Assembly: GCA_016712535.1 (NCBI GenBank)
Contig: JADJQW010000002.1
Span: 1,550,001 to 1,614,000, forward strand
Direction of reading: 5' to 3'
From: Flavobacteriales bacterium
GTDB lineage: Bacteria; Bacteroidota; Bacteroidia; Flavobacteriales_F; PHOS-HE28
Length of the DNA stretch: 64,000 nt
The number at the start of each line of letters is the position of its first letter. The first letter of the stretch is position 1. Under the pieces are notes generated by a model. The model saw nothing but the letters and a program-made list of their open reading frames with translations. It was not told the DNA's origin and ran no database searches. The translations under genes were made by a program, and so were the position numbers. Positions 24,964-32,980 of the stretch are shown piece after piece.

Positions 24964-25989
24964 ATGTCCGCTGATACCTCCGTGCCGGTCGATGCTCTTC
25001 GAGGCCTGCGCGACCTGCTGAGCACGCCGAGGCGGTTGGCCTTGGTCACGCATTACAATCCGGACGGTGATGCGATCGGCTCAGCGATCGGCTTCATGCA
25101 TGTGCTTCGTGCGGCAGGTCACCATGCGCAGGTGCTGCTGCCGAATTCAGCCCCGCCCTTCCTGCGCTGGATGCCGGGCTATGAGGAAGCCCTGGCGGGC
25201 GATGCGCAGCGCGAACAATGCCTTGCGGCCATCCGCGAAGCCGATGCGGTGATCTGCCTCGACTTCAACCGCCGCGATCGCGTCGGCACGCTGGAGGAAG
25301 CCCTTCGTGCAGCACCGTTCACCGTGCTGATCGATCATCATCAGGAGCCTGAGGATTTCGCGGCGATCTCCTTCAGCGACACAGGTGCATGCGCCACCAG
25401 CCAGATGGTGCATGACATCGTGGAGGCGCTGGGCTGGGGCCAGCGCATCGGTCGGGAAGCGGCCACGTGCCTGTACACGGGCATCGTCACCGATTCCGGG
25501 AGCTTCCGCTTCGGCAGCACCACCCCGCACACGATGCGCGTGGCTGCGCGCCTGATGGAGCGCGGCGTGCGAATCACCGATGTGCATGAGGCCATCGCCG
25601 ATGACAACCGGCCGGACCGCCTGCGGCTCCTGGGCTTCACGCTCAGCGAGCGCATGGCGGTGCTGCCCGAGCTCGCCACGGCGATCATCTCCCTAAGCCT
25701 CGAAGACCTGAAGCGCTTCAATCATCAGCAAGGCGATACCGAAGGTTTCGTCAACTACGGCCTCTCCATGCGCGGCATCCGTCTCGCAGCGCTCTTCATC
25801 GAGCGACCTGATCTGGTGAAGGTGAGCCTGCGCAGCAAGGGGCAGCTGCCCGTTGATGGACTGGTGCGCGAGCACTTCCATGGCGGTGGGCACCGCAATG
25901 CCGCTGGCGGACAGGCCAAGGAGACCCTCGCCGAGGCCGTCGCGCGATTCCGAGCGCTGCTCCCTGATTTCATCGCCCAGCATCCATGA
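24964..25989 (+). CDS. nrnA: DHH/DHHA1 phosphoesterase, NrnA-like (oligoribonuclease / pAp phosphatase)
   Basis: This 341-aa protein degrades short oligoribonucleotides and dephosphorylates 3'-phosphoadenosine 5'-phosphate in characterised NrnA enzymes. The ATG at 24964 is used. DHH-domain metal ligands are visible: VTHYNPDGDAIGSAIGF near residue 30, CLDFNRRDRVG, and LIDHHQEPEDF carrying the DHH-type triad. The DHHA1 domain at the C-terminus has FHGGGHRNAAGGQ, the substrate-binding GGGH motif. Its stop codon overlaps the next start as ATGA, indicating translational coupling with the FKBP lipoprotein gene. In Flavobacteria, from memory, ndk, a DHH gene and gldI are often neighbours. Confidence 0.92.
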   Translation: MSADTSVPVDALRGLRDLLSTPRRLALVTHYNPDGDAIGSAIGFMHVLRAAGHHAQVLLPNSAPPFLRWMPGYEEALAGDAQREQCLAAIREADAVICLDFNRRDRVGTLEEALRAAPFTVLIDHHQEPEDFAAISFSDTGACATSQMVHDIVEALGWGQRIGREAATCLYTGIVTDSGSFRFGSTTPHTMRVAARLMERGVRITDVHEAIADDNRPDRLRLLGFTLSERMAVLPELATAIISLSLEDLKRFNHQQGDTEGFVNYGLSMRGIRLAALFIERPDLVKVSLRSKGQLPVDGLVREHFHGGGHRNAAGGQAKETLAEAVARFRALLPDFIAQHP

Positions 25990-26490
25990 GGCTCGCTTTT
26001 ATCCTGCTGTTGGTCGCCTGCAATGGCTCGGCTCCCGCGCCGGTGCAGCAGCAGCCCGCGACCAAGGAAGAGCTCATCCGCGACAATCGTGATGCGATGC
26101 GCCTGGAGGACCGTGACATCGACCTCTACGTGAATCGATTCGCGCTCGATCCGCAGCGAAGCGGAACCGGCGTGCGGCACCAATTGCTGCGCGATGCGCC
26201 CGGCGCCGCCGTGAAGCCCGGCCAATGGGCCCTGGTGCGCTACCGGATGGAGCTGCTCAATGGCGACACGGCCTACACGAGCAACCCCCGAAGGCCCGGA
26301 GGGGTTCCTGGTGGAAGAGGACAATGTGGAGAGCGGGCTGCACGAGGCGATCCAGCAGCTCTCCGTCGGCGACAGCGCGATCATCATCATCCCCAGCTAC
26401 CGCGCCCATGGCCTCATCGGCGACCAGGACCGCGTGCCTCCGCGCAGCACGGTGGTGTACCGCATCGGCCTGGCCGGCATCCGCGAGTGA
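25986..26490 (+). pseudogene. FKBP-type peptidyl-prolyl isomerase lipoprotein (GldI-like), frameshifted
   Basis: The reading frame starts MRLAFILLLVACNGS (lipobox LVAC) and is FKBP-like (KPGQWALVRYRMELLNGDTAYTSN). At a run of five C at 26285-26289 it leaves the true frame. The correct continuation is one frame over: EGPEGFLVEEDNVESGLHEA, VGDSAIIIIPSYRAHGLIGD, and a stop at 26490. The interval is 505 bp, one more than a multiple of three, so a single extra C explains it. Intact, the protein would be 167 aa, like the FKBP lipoprotein GldI linked to gliding/T9SS in Flavobacterium. Without the repair the frame runs on into the next gene as an artificial fusion. True mutation, phase variation or a sequence error cannot be told apart here. 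Confidence 0.85.
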
Positions 26491-26492
26491 GC

Positions 26493-27359
26493 ATGCGCTG
26501 CATCGGCTTGTTGATCACTGCGGCTGTCATGGCCGCGTGCACCCGCTCACCGCATGCGGGATACAAAGCGGTGGGCGATCAGGTGCATCTGCGGTACATC
26601 GCCTTGGGTGAGGGCGAGCGCGTGCCGGCGGATGGGGACAGCCTGCTGCTGCGCTTCCGTGCCTCCGGACTGAACGATGAGCCGGGATCGTACTGGAGCA
26701 CCGAGCGCTGGTACAGCGCCGCGGAGATCCGCGAGGGCGCCTTGCTTCCCGTGCTGCGCCGCTTGCATGCCGGCGATAGCATGAGCGTGATCGCGCCCGC
26801 CTCGCAATGGCCATGGCCCGCGCTCCTGCGCAAGGACATTCCGCCGCCGCACGATACGCTCACCGTGCGCATGGAACTGCTCCTGCTCGACCTGCTCACG
26901 CCCGCTGCCAGCGATGAGCGAAGGGCGCGATTCAGGGCCAACGACCCCGAAGGCTTCGAGCGCATGCTGATCGAGGCCTATGCGGCACAGGACAGCGGCG
27001 CGTGGACGCGCTGGGGCACCAGCGACCTGCACTACCGGATCAGCGGTGCGCCCCTCGATACCGCGCGATGGGCCTTCGGCGATCCGCTGCGCGTGCGCTG
27101 GGAGGGCTTCGGCCTGGCCGATGGGCGAGCCATTGACGCCACGGCCAGGAATGGCGGTGATTTCGCATGGGACTACGGAACCCCCGATCAGTTGCTTCAA
27201 GGGCTGGAGGTAGCGGTGAGCCTGCTCCGCGAAGGGCAGCACGGCGAGTTCATCTTCCCATCGCGCATGGCCTTCGGTGATCGCGGGGTCCCAGGGCTCC
27301 TGGAGCCCGGCATGCCGGTGCGCTATGGGGTGAGCGTGGCCAAAGCGGTGCCCGGTTAG
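26493..27359 (+). CDS. FKBP-type peptidyl-prolyl isomerase lipoprotein
   Basis: This 288-aa lipoprotein starts at ATG 26493 (MRCIGLLITAAVMAACTRS, lipobox MAAC), 2 bp after the preceding FKBP gene. The N-terminal half (residues 30-130) resembles a degenerate FKBP domain (DQVHLRYIALGEGERVPADG, GALLPVLRRLHAGDSMSVIAPA). The C-terminal half is a clearer FKBP domain: LRVRWEGFGLADGRAIDAT, GTPDQLLQGLEVAVSLLREGQ, GEFIFPSRMAFGDRGVPG. It should catalyse proline isomerisation or act as a chaperone in the periplasm. Pairing with a GldI-like gene suggests both assist folding of exported proteins, many of which are T9SS cargo. Confidence 0.9.
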   Translation: MRCIGLLITAAVMAACTRSPHAGYKAVGDQVHLRYIALGEGERVPADGDSLLLRFRASGLNDEPGSYWSTERWYSAAEIREGALLPVLRRLHAGDSMSVIAPASQWPWPALLRKDIPPPHDTLTVRMELLLLDLLTPAASDERRARFRANDPEGFERMLIEAYAAQDSGAWTRWGTSDLHYRISGAPLDTARWAFGDPLRVRWEGFGLADGRAIDATARNGGDFAWDYGTPDQLLQGLEVAVSLLREGQHGEFIFPSRMAFGDRGVPGLLEPGMPVRYGVSVAKAVPG

Positions 27360-27392
27360 AACATCGCCCCGCCATCAGCGTATCAGCGCGCC

Positions 27393-28829
27393 ATGCGCGC
27401 AACATCCACGCTCCCGGTCCTCTTCTTATTCACCGTTAGTGCGTTCGGTCAGGAGCGCCACGGCCTGCTCCACAGCAATTACGCCGGCGCCGATGCCGCG
27501 TGGGTCAATCCGGCGCGCTCCGCCGGCCAATGGCCTTGGCTCGATATCCGCTTCCTCGGCGCTGATGTGCACGCGTGGAACAGCCTCGTGGCCTACAGCG
27601 GTCGCGACCAACGGCTCGTGGGCGAGTTGCGCCAAGGCATGTCCGATGGGGTGGTGGTGATGCGCTCGGCAGGCGCGGGCCATGCGCATCGCGCGACCGT
27701 CTCCATTGGCGTTGCAGGGCCTGGTGTTTCGTTGGCGCTGGGGCGCACCACGGTCGGACTCGGGTTGCGCAGCCGGGCCCACGTGAGCGCATCGGGGCTC
27801 TCGCCTGCGATGGGCAACTTCATCTTCAATGGGTTGAATTTCGAGCCGCAGCATGGGGTCCGATTCTCCGATGAAGGCGTTCGCGTGGTCGGAGCGGCGT
27901 GGACGGAATTCGGCGTGAACCTGGGCCGGGTGCTGAGGGCGGAAGGCTTCGGGGTCCTGAGCGCGGGGATCAATGCACGCTACTTGCAAGCGCATGCCGG
28001 CGGCGCGCTTTCCTTTTCCGGCATCGACTACACGGTGCTCGACACAGCGCGCGCCAGCGTGCATGCCGCCACCATGAGCTATGGATTCGCGATGCCAGCG
28101 GCGAAAGCCGGCGGCGGCTTCGGCGCCGATCTCGGCATCACCTACACGCGCACGGACGACGAGGCCGATGGCTACATGCCGCATCGCAGCAGCGGCGGTT
28201 GCACGCCGTTGCGGTACAACTACCGCTTCGGTGCTTCGCTCATCGATCTCGGCGGATTGAGCTTCCGCGATGCGCAGTCAGGTGCATTGCAGGCGGGCGG
28301 CCTCGACATCGCTGATTACAACGACCTGCCCATCGATGATGAAGGCGACCTGGACAGCCTCATCGCTAGCGCCACCCGCTGGACGCGCAGCCCTGGGATG
28401 CGGATAGGCCTGCCCACGGGGGCCAGCGTGCAATTCGACAAGCGCATCGCCGGTGGCGCGTACCTGAGCGCGGCGGTGGTGCAGCAGCTGAGCGCGCGCG
28501 ATGGCCTTCGCTTGCGCCGAGCGAACAGCATCGCCTTCAATGCGCGCTACGAGGCACGGCAGATGGAAGTGGCCTTGCCGCTCGTGATCGAGGAGTACGA
28601 CCTGCGACGCCCCGCGCTGGGCCTCATGGTGCGCTTCAACGGGATCGTGGTGGGCACTGATCGCATCGGCCCGCTGGTGAGCAAGCGCGACATGCATGCC
28701 GCCGATTTCTACTTCCGCCTGCGCTGGCTCATCAACCGCAGCCCCTTCTGCAAAGGGAAGCGCAACGCGAAGGCACCTCATGCGCCCGGCAGCGGCGAAG
28801 CCTTGCCCTGCACGCAGCCCAACGGCTGA
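27393..28829 (+). CDS. Outer-membrane beta-barrel protein, DUF5723-like
   Basis: This 478-aa protein has a signal peptide (MRATSTLPVLFLFTVSAFGQ). It opens RHGLLHSNYAGADAAWVNPA, the segment typical of DUF5723 / PorV-distant barrels in Bacteroidota. Alternating hydrophobic strands follow (VSLALGRTTVGLGLRSRAHVS, AKAGGGFGADLGITYTR, RYNYRFGASLIDLGGLSF, LGLMVRFNGIVVGTDRIGPL). The C-terminus ends in a short cysteine-containing tail with NRSPFCKGKRN. The family is thought to reside in the outer membrane; no transport substrate is known. Its stop codon abuts that of the leftward methyltransferase through TGATCA. Confidence 0.82.
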   Translation: MRATSTLPVLFLFTVSAFGQERHGLLHSNYAGADAAWVNPARSAGQWPWLDIRFLGADVHAWNSLVAYSGRDQRLVGELRQGMSDGVVVMRSAGAGHAHRATVSIGVAGPGVSLALGRTTVGLGLRSRAHVSASGLSPAMGNFIFNGLNFEPQHGVRFSDEGVRVVGAAWTEFGVNLGRVLRAEGFGVLSAGINARYLQAHAGGALSFSGIDYTVLDTARASVHAATMSYGFAMPAAKAGGGFGADLGITYTRTDDEADGYMPHRSSGGCTPLRYNYRFGASLIDLGGLSFRDAQSGALQAGGLDIADYNDLPIDDEGDLDSLIASATRWTRSPGMRIGLPTGASVQFDKRIAGGAYLSAAVVQQLSARDGLRLRRANSIAFNARYEARQMEVALPLVIEEYDLRRPALGLMVRFNGIVVGTDRIGPLVSKRDMHAADFYFRLRWLINRSPFCKGKRNAKAPHAPGSGEALPCTQPNG

Positions 28830-29558
28830 TCATCTCAGCGATCCGATGAGGAATACCGCGGGCCGCTTACCGAGCGCGGGTATGCTCTTGCGCCAGGATC
28901 CGATCGTGCGGGTTGCCACGCTGCCTCCGGGCTGCGTGAGGTCGATGGCGACGCACAGCGCCGTGCCAGTTGCGCAGGTGGCCAACAGGTCGGCGAGGAG
29001 GGCGTCATTGCGGTAAGGCGTCTCGATGAAGAGCTGCGCGGCACCGGTGCGTTGCGCTTCCTGCTCCAATCGCTTGATCGCGGCCTTGCGTTCAGCAGGC
29101 TTCACCGGCAGGTATCCATGGAACGTGAAGTGCTGCCCATTCAGGCCGGATGCCGCGAGCGCGAGCAGGAGGGAGGAAGGGCCGATCATCGGCACCACGG
29201 TGATCCCAGCGGCGTGCGCCGCGCGCACCAGCAAGGCCCCGGGATCGGCGATGCCGGGCATGCCGGCTTCGCTGATGATGGCAGCGTCCCTGCCGCCGCT
29301 TAATCGACGCAATAGCGCATCCGCTTCCTGGACCGTGCTGTCCTTGTCGAGCCGGTGCAATTCGAGGCGGGCCAGATCGATTGACGGCACCATGCGTCGG
29401 AGCATCTGCCGCGCGGTCCTCTCATGCTCGCAGAAATAGAGCGTGATGCGCGAAGCGACGGCGATGTTCTCCGGCGGCACTTGCTCCGTGCCGCCATGGT
29501 CACCGAGCCAGACGGGCATCAAGTAAAGCGTGCCGTGCTCAGCGCTGCTCAAGGCCAT
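28830..29558 (-). CDS. RsmI-like SAM-dependent methyltransferase (tetrapyrrole methylase superfamily)
   Basis: This 242-aa protein begins MALSSAEHGTLYLMPVWLGD, equivalent to the LYLIPTPLG opening of RsmI. The start at 29558 is needed to include that strand and overlaps the upstream gene by 20 bp. The GMPGIADPG loop, ISEAGMPGIADPGALLVRAAH, and VVPMIGPSSLLLALAASGLNGQ with FHGYLP match the superfamily. RsmI modifies C1402 of 16S rRNA with 2'-O-methylation; this Bacteroidota branch is a paralogous form whose substrate I cannot state. It is cotranscribed with the LMW phosphatase, a pairing that in Flavobacterium, from memory, lies next to dnaA. Confidence 0.88.
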   Translation of the reverse strand: MALSSAEHGTLYLMPVWLGDHGGTEQVPPENIAVASRITLYFCEHERTARQMLRRMVPSIDLARLELHRLDKDSTVQEADALLRRLSGGRDAAIISEAGMPGIADPGALLVRAAHAAGITVVPMIGPSSLLLALAASGLNGQHFTFHGYLPVKPAERKAAIKRLEQEAQRTGAAQLFIETPYRNDALLADLLATCATGTALCVAIDLTQPGGSVATRTIGSWRKSIPALGKRPAVFLIGSLR

Positions 29559-30000
29559 CGAGGAGTTGGTTGCTGGCTTCCTTCAGCATGCGGAACACCT
29601 CATCGAAGCCCTCGTCGCCTCCGTAGTAGGGGTCGGGCACTTCGCGCAGCGGATGGTGCGGGGCATGGTCCATGATGAGCATCGCCTTGGTCGCGTGCTC
29701 GGGCGATGGAGCCAGCCTACGCATGTTCCGAAGGTTGTCGGCGTCCATGGCCAGGAGCAGGTCGAAGCGGTCGTAATCGGATTGCTTGAACTGCCGGGCG
29801 CGCAGGTCGCTGATCTCCATGCCCTGCTTGCGCATGGCGGCTTGGGCACGGCGGTCGGGCGGCTCGCCCACGTGGTAGTCGCCCGTGCCTGCGCTATCGG
29901 TGCTGAGGGCGATGCCGCGCTCCTTGGCCAAATGGCGCAGCACGCCTTCGGCCATGGGCGATCGGCAGATATTGCCGAGGCAGACCAGCAGGATCCTCAT
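29539..30000 (-). CDS. Low-molecular-weight protein-tyrosine phosphatase
   Basis: This 153-aa protein begins MRILLVCLGNICRSPMAEG, containing the P-loop C-x5-R-S with catalytic Cys7. The general-acid aspartate lies in VPDPYYGGDEGFDEVF, as in the family. LSTDSAGTGDYHVGEPPDRRA and ISDLRARQFKQSDYDRFDLLLAMD are also canonical. Length is normal. In other bacteria such enzymes dephosphorylate tyrosine kinases of exopolysaccharide export or other targets; no kinase gene is nearby. The start codon is within a perfect 15-bp inverted repeat shared with the divergent gene. Confidence 0.94.
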   Translation of the reverse strand: MRILLVCLGNICRSPMAEGVLRHLAKERGIALSTDSAGTGDYHVGEPPDRRAQAAMRKQGMEISDLRARQFKQSDYDRFDLLLAMDADNLRNMRRLAPSPEHATKAMLIMDHAPHHPLREVPDPYYGGDEGFDEVFRMLKEASNQLLDGLEQR

Positions 30001-30060
30001 GGCGGCGAAGGTCGGCACCGGAAGGGAAGGCGTGGCGGCCCCGTTACCTTCGCCGCCATG
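29998..30060. promoter_or_regulatory. Symmetric divergent promoter/start region (15-bp inverted repeat)
   Basis: The two divergent genes begin with mirror-image sequences: 30046-30060 is ACCTTCGCCGCCATG and 29998-30012 is its exact reverse complement. Each arm contains a -7-like box (TACCTTCG on the right, GACCTTCG on the left) five bases before the ATG, so transcripts from these boxes would be leaderless or nearly so. The 33 bp between the arms would hold both upstream promoter contacts. Confidence 0.6.
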
Positions 30061-30378
30061 CAAGCGCCCAAGCTGCCCGCCGCCTTTGGGATCTTCCGGC
30101 AACGGAAGCTGCGCGGGTTCGACTATGCGCCGCGCTATTATGATCCGGTGGAGGAGGAGCGCAAGGAGCGCATCGAGCGGGCGCGCGCGCAAGGGATGGA
30201 GGAGGCCAATCTCCGGCGCGATGACCTCCGCGCGCGCATGCGGCACAGCTGGCAGCGCGATGGCGGCGATCGCGCCAGCATGATGCGGCTGGTGGCGATC
30301 ATGGGCATGGTCTGCATCATCCTCTACTTCATCATCAAGGGCTTCGGGCTCCTCGATCCCAGCGCATGGCCGACCTGA
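30058..30378 (+). CDS. Small tail-anchored membrane protein upstream of mutL
   Basis: This 106-aa protein starts at ATG 30058. The N-terminal 30 residues are basic and aromatic (IFRQRKLRGFDYAPRYYDP). A highly charged helix follows (EEERKERIERARAQGMEE). A C-terminal transmembrane helix runs MRLVAIMGMVCIILYFIIKGF, leaving a short tail. The 3' end overlaps the mutL start by 13 bp, so the two are translationally coupled. Small proteins with this shape occur beside mutL in other Bacteroidota as I recall, but no function is known. Confidence 0.82.
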   Translation: MQAPKLPAAFGIFRQRKLRGFDYAPRYYDPVEEERKERIERARAQGMEEANLRRDDLRARMRHSWQRDGGDRASMMRLVAIMGMVCIILYFIIKGFGLLDPSAWPT

Positions 30379-32192
30379 TAAGGCTGCTGCCCGACCATGT
30401 GGCCAACCAGATCGCCGCGGGCGAAGTGGTGCAGCGCCCTGCCAGCGTGGTGAAGGAATTGCTCGAGAACAGCCTCGATTCCGGCGCCACGCGCATCACG
30501 CTCGCCGTGAAGGATGCGGGCCGCACCCTGATCCAGGTGATCGACGACGGGAAGGGCATGAGCCCCACCGACGCGCGCCTCTGCTTCGAGCGGCACGCCA
30601 CCAGCAAGATCCGCCAGGCCGACGACCTGAGCGCCATACGCACCAAGGGCTTCCGGGGCGAGGCACTGGCCAGCATCGCGGCCATCGCCCAAGTTGAATC
30701 GCGAACGCGCGAGCGCGATCAGGAGCTCGGAACGCGCGTGCTCATCGAGGGGAGCCGCGTGCGCGCGCAGGAGCCGATCGCCGGTCCGGCCGGCACCAGC
30801 ATCAGCGTGCGCAGCCTCTTCTTCAACACGCCTGCGCGCCGGCAGTTCCTCAAGAGCGACAGCGTGGAGCAGAAGCATGTGCTCGACGAGTTCTTCCGCA
30901 TCGCCCTCGCGCATCCCGATGTGGCCTTCCGGCTGGTGAGCAATGACCGCGAGGAGTTCAACCTGCAGCCCGGCGCTGCTGATGGGTCGTGGAGCGCGGC
31001 CATGCGCCAGCGCATCACGGGCCTTTTCGGCCGCAAGCACGACGAGCGGCTGGTGCCGGTGGAGGAGGGCACCGACTTCGTGCATGTGCAGGGATTCGTG
31101 GGCAAGCCCGAATTCGCGAAGCGCACGCGCGGCGAGCAGTTCTTCTTCGTGAACCGCCGCTTCATCCGCAGCAACTACCTCGAGCATGCCGTGCGCCGCG
31201 CATACGAGGAACTCGTTTCCTCCGACAGCTATCCGGGCTGGTTCCTCTTCATCGACATCGATCCCGCGCAGATCGACATCAACATCCATCCCACCAAGAC
31301 CGAGATCAAGTTCCGCGACGATCGCGCCGTGTATGCCATCGTGCATGCGGCCGTGCGCCGCGCATTGGGCCGCTTCAACATCACGCCCAGCCTCGATTTC
31401 GAGCCGGAGCCCGCCATGATCGCCGCCTCTGCGGCCACAGTGCCCGCCTGGCGGCCCAGTGACCTCGGCGCGTTCACCTCGCCGCCGCGCCCCAGTCCCG
31501 AAGGCTGGCAGAAGCTGTTCGACATGGGCATGGCCTCGCCGGTGGAAGAAGCGACCGTGGCCACCATGACGGCACGTCCGGCGCCGGACGACTTGGTTCT
31601 GCCCTCGCGCGAAGAGGATTCGATCGGCGACCGTCCGGTGTTCCAGCTGCACGGACGCTACATCGTGGCGCAGGTGCGCAGCGGCGTGCTCGTGGTCGAT
31701 CAGCACCGCGCGCACGAGCGCATCCTCTATGAGCGCAACCTCCGCCTGCTCGCGCAAGGAGCGGGCATCACGCAGACGGAGCTCTTCCCGCGCCATGTGG
31801 AGCTGAGCGCCACCGATCTGGCATTGGTCGAGGGGGTGCTGCCTGAGCTGCGCTGCATGGGCCTCGACCTGGAGCTCTTCGGCGGCCGCACCGTGCAGGT
31901 GAACGGCATGCCCGCCGAGAGCGCCGATGAGGATCCTGCGCGGCTCATCGAGCAATTGCTCGAGCAGCTGCGCTCTGCGGGCAGCGCCCTGCGGAATGAG
32001 CGGCACCCGGCTCTGGCGCGCAGCATGGCGCGCAGCATGGCCATACGCCACGGCCGCGTGCTGGGCATCGCCGAGATGCACGGCCTCATCGACCGGCTCT
32101 TCGGCTGCGAGCAGCCCACGAGCACCCCGAGCGGAAAGCCCGTGCTCTTCACCTTCACTTTGGACGACCTTAACGAGCGCTTCGAACGCTGA
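30366..32192 (+). CDS. mutL: DNA mismatch repair protein MutL
   Basis: This 608-aa GHKL ATPase couples mismatch recognition to strand incision. The N-terminal ATPase motifs are VVKELLENSLDSGAT, DDGKGM, ATSKI and TKGFRGEALASIAAIA, then NTPARRQFLKS and VNRRFIRSNYL. The linker is about residues 340-430. The C-terminal domain has the endonuclease-type signature DQHRAHERILYE, which fits DQHA-x2-E-x4-E except for Arg in place of Ala, plus MAIRHGRVL and FGCEQPTSTPSGKP near the end, so it is probably a nicking MutL. The stop overlaps the next start by one base (TGATG). Confidence 0.97.
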   Translation: MADLIRLLPDHVANQIAAGEVVQRPASVVKELLENSLDSGATRITLAVKDAGRTLIQVIDDGKGMSPTDARLCFERHATSKIRQADDLSAIRTKGFRGEALASIAAIAQVESRTRERDQELGTRVLIEGSRVRAQEPIAGPAGTSISVRSLFFNTPARRQFLKSDSVEQKHVLDEFFRIALAHPDVAFRLVSNDREEFNLQPGAADGSWSAAMRQRITGLFGRKHDERLVPVEEGTDFVHVQGFVGKPEFAKRTRGEQFFFVNRRFIRSNYLEHAVRRAYEELVSSDSYPGWFLFIDIDPAQIDINIHPTKTEIKFRDDRAVYAIVHAAVRRALGRFNITPSLDFEPEPAMIAASAATVPAWRPSDLGAFTSPPRPSPEGWQKLFDMGMASPVEEATVATMTARPAPDDLVLPSREEDSIGDRPVFQLHGRYIVAQVRSGVLVVDQHRAHERILYERNLRLLAQGAGITQTELFPRHVELSATDLALVEGVLPELRCMGLDLELFGGRTVQVNGMPAESADEDPARLIEQLLEQLRSAGSALRNERHPALARSMARSMAIRHGRVLGIAEMHGLIDRLFGCEQPTSTPSGKPVLFTFTLDDLNERFER

Positions 32193-32962
32193 TGCAGTAC
32201 CGCACCGGACCCTTGCAGCACACGCCCACCGTGGTGAAGAACCTGGTGATCATCAACGCCATCGTCTTCGGCCTGATGTTCATCAGCGGCGGGATCTTCC
32301 TCGGCATCCCGCTCACCACCACGCTCGGGCTGCACTACATCGGCGGACCGGCCTTCGAGCCCTGGCAGTTGATCTCGCACATGTTCATGCACGGCGGCAT
32401 CGGGCACATCTTCATGAACATGTTCGGCCTCTTCATGCTCGGCTCGCCGCTCGAGTACCACTGGGGATCGAAGCGCTTCCTCAACTTCTACCTCATCTGC
32501 GGCCTGGGCGGCGCGGCGCTCAACATGGGCGTGCAGGCCTGGGAGTACAACCAGCTGGCGGAGCTGATGAGCGTTGCCGATATCGAGCAGGTGCGCGAGC
32601 AGGGCCGCATCGCGCTGGTGAATCTCTGGCGCGGCGGTGAAGGCTTCGGCGATGCCGCGATGAACGAGATGGCGGCCATCCTCTTCACGCCGATGGTGGG
32701 CGCGAGCGGAGCCATCTTCGGGATCCTGGCGGCCTTCGGCATCCTGTACCCGAACGTGGAGCTGATGATCATCTTCTTCCCGGTGCCCATCAAGGCCAAG
32801 TGGTTCGTGCTGCTCTACGCGGCTTACGAGACCTACGCAGGCTTCGCCGGGCTGATGGGCAGCGGCAGCGATAACGTGGCGCATTTCGCGCACCTCGGCG
32901 GCGGCTTGATGGGACTTGTGCTCGCCCTGCTCTGGCGCCGCCGATTGAGCCCATGGAGCTGA
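32192..32962 (+). CDS. Rhomboid family intramembrane serine protease
   Basis: This 256-aa polytopic protein contains the catalytic serine in VGASGAIFG (Ser172) and the catalytic histidine in NVAHFAHLGGG (His234). Early membrane segments (LVIINAIVFGLMFI), the loop HMFMHGGIGHIFMNMFGLFMLG with the conserved H-x-x-x-H-x-x-x-N pattern, and a long insertion of about 60 residues before the serine helix are visible. It cleaves transmembrane substrates in the inner membrane; the substrate is unknown. It is coupled to mutL (one-base overlap) and followed after 18 bp by a second rhomboid. Confidence 0.95.
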   Translation: MQYRTGPLQHTPTVVKNLVIINAIVFGLMFISGGIFLGIPLTTTLGLHYIGGPAFEPWQLISHMFMHGGIGHIFMNMFGLFMLGSPLEYHWGSKRFLNFYLICGLGGAALNMGVQAWEYNQLAELMSVADIEQVREQGRIALVNLWRGGEGFGDAAMNEMAAILFTPMVGASGAIFGILAAFGILYPNVELMIIFFPVPIKAKWFVLLYAAYETYAGFAGLMGSGSDNVAHFAHLGGGLMGLVLALLWRRRLSPWS

Positions 32963-32980
32963 GCGCACCAACTTTGCGGC

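Noticed and set aside
25986..27359. 457-aa fusion of two FKBP lipoproteins in one frame
   Set aside because: The middle (RRPGGVPGGRGQCGERAARG) is out-of-frame reading after an extra C. The correct second half of the first gene lies in another frame, and the second gene has its own ATG and lipobox at 26493.
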